64,000 nt of DNA from Coenobita brevimanus. Taxonomy: Eukaryota; Arthropoda; Malacostraca; Decapoda; Coenobitidae. The stretch covers positions 8,626,332 through 8,690,331 of the forward strand of contig CM064658.1 of the NCBI GenBank assembly GCA_032717465.1, given 5' to 3'. Each line of letters begins with the position of its first letter. Within the stretch, counting starts at the first letter, position 1. The translations under genes were made by a program, and so were the position numbers. Below the pieces are notes generated by a model, which worked only from the letters and a program-made list of their open reading frames with translations, made no database searches and was not told where the DNA came from. This document shows, piece after piece, positions 55,477 through 64,000 of the stretch.

Positions 55477-57539
55477 ACCCCGTTTGCTGAGACAGTGCCT
55501 ACTCACCTTCACTGGTACACTACCCGTAAGCACAGGAGGCAGTGCGGTTGGACCTTTAGTAGACAATGATCCAACAGGAACGCTCGACAAATTATTTGCA
55601 ATAGAATTCATGTTTGGTTGGGGAGATCGTGGAAAATAATCTCACCTCCCTGCCACATAGTTTTTGGTGAGACGTAATTTTTTGTGCCACTTTGTTTACT
55701 ATATTCGGTGGAGCCCCATATATTTATAGGTTGTCCCATGGTCCACACCGTCTTAGATGGTACCTCGTATATCTGCAAGGCCTTCCCCTGTCTGCCACCT
55801 GGGGACGCGCCAGGAAACAGTGGGATCCTGCCCTGGCCCTTAAAAATCAGGGTTGAAAATTATATAGTGGAAAACCTTCCACGTAACCAAACTCACTCAC
55901 CTGGAAAGTTCCATTCAAAAACTTTCCCCTTTTCTTATCGTTTTTATTTTTGAGTGGGGCCAACCCTCCAAGGGTCACCCTCCCCAGACACCACAGTACG
56001 GATGAGAGTCCATTGTACAGTCGGCCTAAGAAGTGACGGCGGAGTATCCAGAAATTTTCGGTCAGCAACAGTGCACATACTCTTCCTTATATTTCTACGA
56101 TGTGAAACCTAATACGTAAAACTGTTAGCAAAAACATTAAAGCAATGCCAAAGTACCTGATATTACAAAATTGTAGGAAACAGATTAAAGCAATGCCAAA
56201 GTACCTGTATATTACAGAATTATAGGAAACAGTTCTTTAGTTACGATAATAGGAGATCCTAAACGGAACTAATTGAAATTTCACAACTATCGCTCAGGGA
56301 CAGTCTGGAATAATTTGTGGAGTTCAAGTCTAGTATGGTAACACGCAATAATTTTTTAGTAGCGTAAGACTGAACAAAAGGGAGCTTCAATAAACAATAA
56401 AAATTAGTAATCATTACTTATAAAATAATATCCGTTACAATACCAGGGAATAATTTAAAGTCGTTTATTTCCGTTTCCAATTTCTTCATGGACGACGACA
56501 GAAAGCGGGAAGGCGGCGTAGGCCAGTAAGCTATTTTAAATGTTTCGATCAACACGCACGAAAAGAGATAACAATTACTCAAAGACATGCAGTTATTACA
56601 CTGCCTTTGGCCAGTTTTCCATGAAGAAAAATCTCTGGATTATTTAATATAAGCCAGAGGGCTGTCGGTGAAAGAAGTATAAAAAAAGAACCTCGATGTT
56701 TGCCTAGAGTCGGAGCTCCTTGCAGAATGCTGACTTCTGTCATAGTCTGATATCCTCAGTGCATAATCGATTAGCAAGAGTAGTAAAATGCAGAGGTTCA
56801 TAAACAAATAATTGAGTTCAAAACTTCCAAATCAGCATTTTCTGTTCAGCAGGACATTATAGTTTATTTAAAAAGACTGATATTAAGATTAAAAGATGGA
56901 GTAAAGAGTGCGTGATTTTGCATTGCAAGCGTTTATGAACTTATGTTTTGGTCCTGTTTATTGTTTAGTGTAAGAGAAAAAGGCAGAATCTGTCATACCT
57001 CCTTACAGCTAATAATAATTTTGCATCAATTGGGAATAAAGTTGCTAATTATAAGTATTACTGGAGAGAGGAAGACGAAATAAAAGGCAGTATGGTCTTG
57101 CTGCTACCGCAGGTAGGGCATCAATACGAAGAATAATTTAATTGTTATGGCATCCTTATTGTTGCTGGATCATCACCATAACATTTGAAAATAAGGCAGT
57201 GTATTGCAGTCACTAGAATTTTCCTTAATTGGTCTTCAAAACTAGAGCATGTGTATTTGAAATCCTGGGAAACATTTAAATCAGGAACACGGAGTTATAG
57301 GCCTACTGCCCATCGCGCGCGGAGTAATGCATTTCACATTCATTCAAATCGGGAAAGGTAACTAAGTGTTAACTTGTAATATCACTGCCTCCTCTTATTC
57401 ATTTTACATCATTCATAGCGCAATATAATATATAATTTATTTGATATGACCTGATGAAGGCATTGAATGTTTACCTTGTAGTCACTGTTTTCATTGAACG
57501 TACGGCAGTGCAGAGTGACCGAAGCAATCTGAAACTCTG
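55477..57539. other. Mostly unassigned stretch
   Basis: One ~290 bp repeat unit at 55840-56025 and a local duplication ('aaagcaatgccaaagtacct' at about 56139 and 56197). No gene was recognised between 56100 and 57480. Confidence 0.35.
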
Positions 57540-57663
57540 CCATCACTTCTTGGGGCGACTGTACAACTTGTACTAAGATATAAAAGTTATGTCTGCCTTC
57601 CTTCCCGTATTTTGAATCCTTCATAAGTTTGGGAGGGGACCTAATCCCCTAAAAATAATGGTG

Positions 57664-57665
<2 letters not shown>

Positions 57666-57735
<70 letters not shown>
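57666..57735. repeat. (AT)n microsatellite
   Basis: About 34 AT units inside a ~290 bp repeat unit. Confidence 0.95.
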
Positions 57736-57737
<2 letters not shown>

Positions 57738-58106
57738 GAAGACATTATGAAGTAACCAGCCAAACTGACCTGAGAAGTTGCGTTAAAATCCATCTACTCA
57801 CTTTCCCATACTCTGGATCATTTTTATTTTTGGGAGGGGGCTGACCCCACATAAATTATTGGGGAATCACGCTCCCCAAATATCGCATTACGTATAAGAG
57901 TCCATTGTACAATTTATACTACGATATCAAAGCCATATCTGCCCTTCTTTCACTATTCCTTTGAAATTTTAATTTGGAAAGGAAGGCTGAGCTCCCTAAA
58001 CCCCATGATTGGAAAATTTTATTTAGTGGAAGACTTTTCAAGAAACCTGACAAGCTTTCCTGGGAAGATTCATTCAGATCCATCATGTAGCCCACGAGGA
58101 GTTAAG

Positions 58107-58107
<1 letters not shown>

Positions 58108-58158
<51 letters not shown>
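58108..58158. repeat. (CA)n microsatellite
   Basis: About 25 CA units. Confidence 0.95.
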
Positions 58159-58267
58159 CCTGAGTATAACGCTACGGTGTAGAATGCAGTGTCAAAAATG
58201 GTGCCTACCATCCTGCAATGCAGGATTGATAACAACAGTGAAATAGTAAATACGTCATAGTTGTACA

Positions 58268-58410
58268 AGGTAGTGGTGGTTGGCACTTTATAAACATTCG
58301 ATTAGATTTTTCTGGAGGGGTTTCTGTCCCTGTTATCCCTTCCACCCTTTCGTTCTTGCCTAAGAAATCTTCACTGATTGTCTAAACGTTACCAAAAGTT
58401 ACCTTATAGT
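58268..58410 (+). repeat. Old SINE-like unit, family g (copy B)
   Basis: 'ggtagtggtggttggcactt', 'ggaggggtttctgtccctgt' and 'accaaaagttaccttat' match 33108-33275. Confidence 0.5.
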
Positions 58411-58455
58411 CCTCAGAAATTTAATATATCTCTGTCTTTACAAAGGAACTTAGTG

Positions 58456-59226
58456 AGACAGGGGGATCCACTACCATACACTGGGTCCCCAGTCATGTTG
58501 GCATTAAAGGCAATGAACGAGCTGACAACGCCGCCAAACAGGCCACAAAGCACGCCAATCCAGACATTGACATCAAAACAAGTCTCTCCCAAATCAAACG
58601 CCTCATTAAAAAGCGCACAGCCGCCCGTAGCCGCGAAGATCACAAACTACACGTGCAGCTCGGCTCCCCATCTGCTACCTGGTTCGCACAAGCCACGAAC
58701 TACACCCAGCTCCCACTACCACTCTCCAACGACAACCAACTACTCACCCGCCTCCGTTGTCTCCGACTTGGGCACCTGTGCTATGCTGAGCTCAATGCAG
58801 CTGACAATCCCTCACTCACCGAATGTGACCATTGTAAAGCCATCACCCCCTTCCCCCTCCTACACTACATACTCCGCTGCCCTACCACATCCCGTCTTCG
58901 GGTAGAACCACCCTACCCCAACCCTGACATCTCAAGATCACAAGCTGTAGCACCATCTCTACAAACACTCCGCAGTTCCGCTGCAAGACTCGTTGCCTCA
59001 ACGCCTTACAGCAGTCTAGCTGCAATGGTGCGCAGCACCGCACCTCCAAGATAAGAAACACAAGAAGAAGACGTTGCGTGTGCGTGGAGCGGCCCCACCG
59101 GGACCATTCCGCGCCCACACCTCATCTTCCCTCATACTAATGACAAGCTCAGTCCCACTGACCGGGCTAATGTATGGCTCGGCCGCCACTACAGGTGGGG
59201 GAAAACTACAAACGAACGAACGAACG
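58456..59226 (+). mobile_element. 5'-truncated RNase H-bearing LINE with (AACG)n tail
   Basis: Flanked by the target duplication GGAACTTAGT (about 58446-58455 and 59226-59235). The 3' end is a short (AACG)n tail (59211-59226). Elements with a C-terminal RNase H belong to the I-type branch of LINEs. It is a copy-B-specific insertion. Confidence 0.8.
58475..59054 (+). pseudogene. LINE RNase H C-terminus and Cys-rich end
   Basis: In one frame: IHWVPSHVGIKGNERADNAA (58475-58534), the last RNase H motif with its His and catalytic Asp, continuing to about 58650. It then runs through the frame that ends at 59054 with CLRLGHLCYAEL and CDHCKAITPFPLLHYILRC, a Cys/His segment typical of the end of such LINE proteins. 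RT and endonuclease are absent through 5' truncation. RNase H would degrade the RNA strand of the RNA-DNA hybrid during reverse transcription. The frame at 58378-58905 is an out-of-frame shadow. Confidence 0.8.
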
Positions 59227-59559
59227 GAACTTAGTAACTTACAAGAATGATCGTTTTCACTAAATATTTTTAAGGATACCAGTCATTACAATTAATTTAG
59301 TTTTTCTCCACTGCTCGTTTTGACTATGTATGCTTCGTATCACCAGCAGTGCTTATTTCCAATTATTCTTGACCATATGGTGAATAATTTATTTTTCACT
59401 CAGCATTATCTTTTATCTTTATTTTCTGGCCAGAGGCTTCCAGAACATGGAGTTCATGAAGCCTACATCAAACCCCTCATTTCGAAGCTTCTCCTAAGCT
59501 GAATTATGTCGCTTGCAGGTAACAAGAATAAAATAACAGGTACGCTGGGACAGTGTAGA

Positions 59560-60380
59560 GTATTGGTTAGCAGCATTTGGTCGGGCATATTCTGGATGGG
59601 GCATTCTTGAGGGGGCACGCGACATACGGTGTTCCCACTCCCAGTCATAAGATGCCAGAAAAGTGGTTCAAAGTTCAGCAATAATATCGCAACCATAACT
59701 TTTTAATTTTCATGGTAGAACGTTCATTTTTTCCTAGGAAAGGTTTTTGAGCGTAGATTGCGATAATTATAATAATTTTGCCATATCTATGAAGTTTATA
59801 TCTTTTTTTTTTTTTTTCATTTTGCTGAACTTTCAACCCATTTTCTGGCAAAACCTGATTGCTTAAGCAAAAAACAACATTGATTAAAACGAAGATATGT
59901 ACCACTAAACAATATGAATGTGCTATGGCCCCCCCAAAAAGGTCAAACGGGTATGCTGTAAACCAGCGAGAATTCCTTTTTGCATGCCACGAACAGAGTA
60001 CAACGGTAGGGACTGAAGAATGGTGCGACAGAAACTGCCGCCAAACACACCGCCATATACAACCAGCCATTCAGTAAGCAAGGCTTGCGACCCAGCCACA
60101 TTCTCCCTGGCCGCATGCAACACCGGTACACACAGGCAAGACGCGCTCCTCTGCTCCCGTACCACCACCCAGCTGCGTACACGAGGCAACCTTATGTTTC
60201 GCGGCCAGTCCTGGGCGAATGGCGTGTAACATAAGGATGATGTACAATATCTTTTTTGAAGGACTTTCAACCACACTTCCAGTGGTGGAAAGTGATCTTA
60301 TCCAAGGCCACATGATAGAGTATGGGTGAAAATAGTGTTATCCAACAAAAACGCATTTTCCGGCTGGTGGTCTGTGAACC
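59560..60380. other. Unassigned copy-B insertion with GC-rich core
   Basis: Absent from copy A near 35340-35400. It contains a T15 run (59803-59818) and a GC-rich core (59935-60240) with several overlapping open frames on both strands. No domain was recognised, so I do not call a gene. Confidence 0.35.
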
Positions 60381-61996
60381 CCTTCCGTCACACATCTCTT
60401 TGCCCCCCTTTCATTTGGTCTATGAAATCTTAATGGGAGAGAGTTATACAGATATACAAAGAACGTAAACCTTTAATATTAAAAGCAGAACAACAAGATT
60501 CCTAATGTCTGATAACAGATTTTAGTGAAGTAGGAAAGCAGAGAGAGGTGTTGGAGCGAATATTGTATTACACAAGAAGGATGGTGAAGGAGCTCAGGGG
60601 ATCAGGAAGGTTCAGAGAACAGGGCGTACTTTTATGCTATTGATAAAAGTTGACTTATACTACACGTTTTATGAAATAGTAATAATAGCCCGCACTAAGA
60701 AAATTAGTGTGGTACTTCAATATGTAACCATTTTCTTTTTACAGTAAGTGACTAGAATTCTCACAGGAAATTATTTACCATAATGAACCCAGTAAATTCC
60801 CTCACGACACCCACCTCCGACAGCTCGGCTCTCTGTCTCCCTTTCTCTCTCTCATATAATGTCGGCCAATGAGCAAGTGAAGAGATGTAGGAATAACTTA
60901 GCCTGCATTCCTACGGTCCATGATACGATTATATTTAAAAGGGTGAGGTTGGTGACACGCTTTACTTTTATATTTACTGGCCCAGCGAAGTATTCACATA
61001 ATTTATAATGAAGTGGTGTCAGACAAAATATCTATCAAAATATTTCTTGTCGCATATCTGCATCCTGAAAGCTTAATGCAAAGTATTTTCACATCCCATT
61101 ACCCGGAGTAAATTACGAGAACTGTTTAAGCTGTGAAACTGACATTTTACCACAATATAGCCTTAAGGTGGACGCAGTGCGGAAAGAGGTGTGGTTCCAA
61201 TCGGTTGATTATTCTCTGAGATCTCTTAGGGTCAAAAATTGGGACTCTTCAGGATATTCGCTATGTCATCTAATTTTCCATGAAGGATTAAACCTAGAGC
61301 CACCAAACTTGGTGGACTTACAGACTGTGATGACCTGAGGTGCCGTGCACATTATCAGATAATCAGTGACCTTGACCTCAAGATCCCTTTATAACTCAGC
61401 TTCAAGTAGGCAATGGCTGTGGAAAATTTTTCCCTTATGAAAATTGTCCTTAGACATTTTTACAGAGTTCTGGTTATAACTTCCCACATTCCTGTGGCAA
61501 GTTTTTGTTGATCAAAATTATCCTTGGACAAGTTTACGGTGTTCTGGTTATAACTTCCCACATTCTTGTGGGAAGTTTTATTGTTCTTGTCCACGTTATT
61601 TTTATTTTTACATATTTAAAACTGTGATATTTCAAAGGCTATTTGACGTAGAGTCTTCAAGCTTGATTAGCTCAGTCAGGCAGCTGTCTGCCTCTTATGG
61701 CCAATTATGGTGGCAGTCCGTCGACTGGATCTCCTGATATTATCTAGAGCACAGGAAAGTGAGTCAGCCACGCTGTCTCAAGAACTGTTTCAGCTAGGAA
61801 GCGTTTCATGAAGGATTAAAGCTAGAGCCACCAAACTTGGTGGACATAATCCTGTGATGACCTACGGTGATACACCCAAACTCTGTGATCTTGACCCCAA
61901 GGACCCGTTATAGCTCGGCTTCTAGTAGGCCATGGTCGTGGGAAGATTTTCTTTATTAAAATTGTCCTTGGACAATTTTGCAGTTTTCAAGTTATT

Positions 61997-62113
61997 ATTA
62001 TTATTATTATTAAAACTTTTAACATGCCTGTGGGAAGTTTTATTATCCTTGTCAGTATAATAATAACAATAATAATAATAATTATTATTATTATTGTTAT
62101 TATTATTATTTTA
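61997..62113. repeat. (TTA)n / (AAT)n imperfect inverted trinucleotide runs
   Basis: TTA triplets at 61997-62013 and at 62082-62113, with AAT triplets between (62058-62080), self-complementary. Confidence 0.8.
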
Positions 62114-62404
62114 GAATCACTATATTTCAACTGCTATTTGACCTCAAGCCTTCAAACTTGGTCAGCTTAGTAGGACAGCTGTCCACTTCTTTTGGCCATA
62201 TATGGTGGCAATCCGTCAGCCTGATCTTGGATTTATCAAGAACACAGAAAAGTGAGTCAGCCACGCTGACTCAAGAACCGCTTAAGCTAAGGAGCTGAAA
62301 TTTTACCTCAATATAGCGTTAAGGCGACGCAGTGCGAGAAGGAGCATGGTTCTATAAGTTGATTATTTTCTGATTACGCCTGGGGTCAAAAACTGGGACT
62401 TCTC

Positions 62405-62505
<101 letters not shown>

Positions 62506-62780
62506 GTGTCCGACTTTGGGCATAGGCTTCACGGCCTGCTTTCAAGGCCCAGTAGCCCTCCTACATACCGCACAGCTCTACTGCACATGTCACCTAATTT
62601 TTCGTGAAGGATTAAAGGTTGAGCCGCCAAACTTGGTGGAATGATTGACTGTGATGACCTAAGGTGACTGCACCGGATCAGTGATCTTTACCTCAAGGTC
62701 CCTTTATAGTTTGGCCTCTAGTAGGCAATGACTGTGGAAAGCTTTTCTTTATCAAAATTTTCCTTGGAAAATTTTACTGA

Positions 62781-63908
<1,128 letters not shown>

Positions 63909-64000
63909 GAACTCCTTTTCCCACAAAGGATGGGGTGAGGTAGAATCCAGGAAACAAGGAAATACAGGAATAAGCATTCAGGGTGCAAGACCCGCTCCCT

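Larger units (their letters stand above)
49320..58260. repeat. Copy-B insertion built around a ~290 bp dispersed repeat
   Basis: A unit with 'agtccattgtacaac', 'tactaagatatcaaagcc', 'atctgcccttctttcact', 'aaaataatggttggaaa' and 'atatagtggaaaacc' occurs at about 49385-49560, 50330-50515, 55840-56025 and 57540-58085 (two units in the last). Other insertions separate the units: SINEs, a BovB-like RTE and a long hairpin. It is absent from copy A between 33100 and 33110. Confidence 0.65.
40075..61115. repeat. Segmental duplication, copy B
   Basis: Partner of copy A (22885-36117), in the same orientation. It is longer mainly because of B-specific insertions: two RTE-like LINEs (40.75-41.44 and 43.89-45.23 kb), a SINE plus unassigned DNA (42.3-43.84 kb), a Gypsy fragment (48.14-48.65 kb), an ~8.9 kb block (49.32-58.26 kb), a LINE at 58.46-59.23 kb and a block at 59.56-60.38 kb. 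Confidence 0.8.

Noticed and set aside
59843..60313. Host exon in the GC-rich core with overlapping frames
   Set aside because: Three frames are open at once on the minus strand, none has a recognised domain, and splice signals do not single one out.

Overview
This window looks like repeat-dominated intergenic or intronic DNA from a large arthropod genome, most likely a decapod crustacean. That reading rests on the very dense CA/AT/CT microsatellites, an interstitial TTAGG tract (the arthropod telomere motif), several families of non-LTR retrotransposons of types common in crabs and shrimps, many tRNA-like SINEs, and no recognisable multi-exon host gene. No rRNA, complete tRNA, CRISPR array or prokaryote-style operon was seen. 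The species assignment is inference; nothing here names it.

Layout. 0-5 kb: a SINE-like unit with a GATGAT tail, a 1.4 kb Tc1/mariner foldback element with ~390 bp inverted arms and a relic transposase C-terminus, and a decayed LINE. 4.4-8.3 kb: a pair of LTR-like direct repeats around a GC-rich minisatellite block, then a minus-strand intronless gene with two retropepsin-like (DDI1-like) domains and one in-frame stop. 8-20 kb: mostly unassigned AT-rich DNA with a second foldback element (11.4-12.5 kb), a degenerate ~60 bp minisatellite (13.7-14.7 kb), long AT and CA tracts, and a decayed LINE that keeps a Cys-rich knuckle (18-19.3 kb). 20-23 kb: SINEs and a short recurrent repeat.

22.9-61.1 kb: the main structure is an old direct segmental duplication. 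Copy A (about 22.9-36.1 kb) and copy B (about 40.1-61.1 kb) are collinear through more than a dozen anchors and are interrupted by different, later insertions. Copy A alone carries a CR1/jockey-like LINE, an RTE-like LINE with a (GATA)n tail, a composite SINE with a clean target-site duplication, and a ~360 bp tandem repeat. Copy B alone carries two RTE-like LINEs with (GATT)n tails, a Ty3/Gypsy RT fragment, a BovB-like RTE, a 1.1 kb long hairpin and an RNase H-bearing LINE with a target-site duplication. Where one copy has an insertion, the other often shows the pre-insertion site, so the insertions can be ordered relative to the duplication. Between A and B lies the best-preserved LINE of the window (36.5-39.1 kb, minus strand), flanked by inverted poly(A) repeats.

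Both copies also contain an array of ~110-150 bp units rich in TGACCTTTGACC-like motifs, which match nuclear-receptor half-sites arranged as DR1. 61.1-64 kb: a tandemly repeated ~0.5 kb unit, a long AT tract and a compound ATC/CAG trinucleotide repeat.

The 'genes' here are almost all transposon genes. The RTE-like LINE with the GATA tail and the composite SINE share their 3' end, which suggests the LINE machinery mobilised the SINE. The only non-LINE coding sequence of note is the double retropepsin gene near 7.4-8.2 kb.
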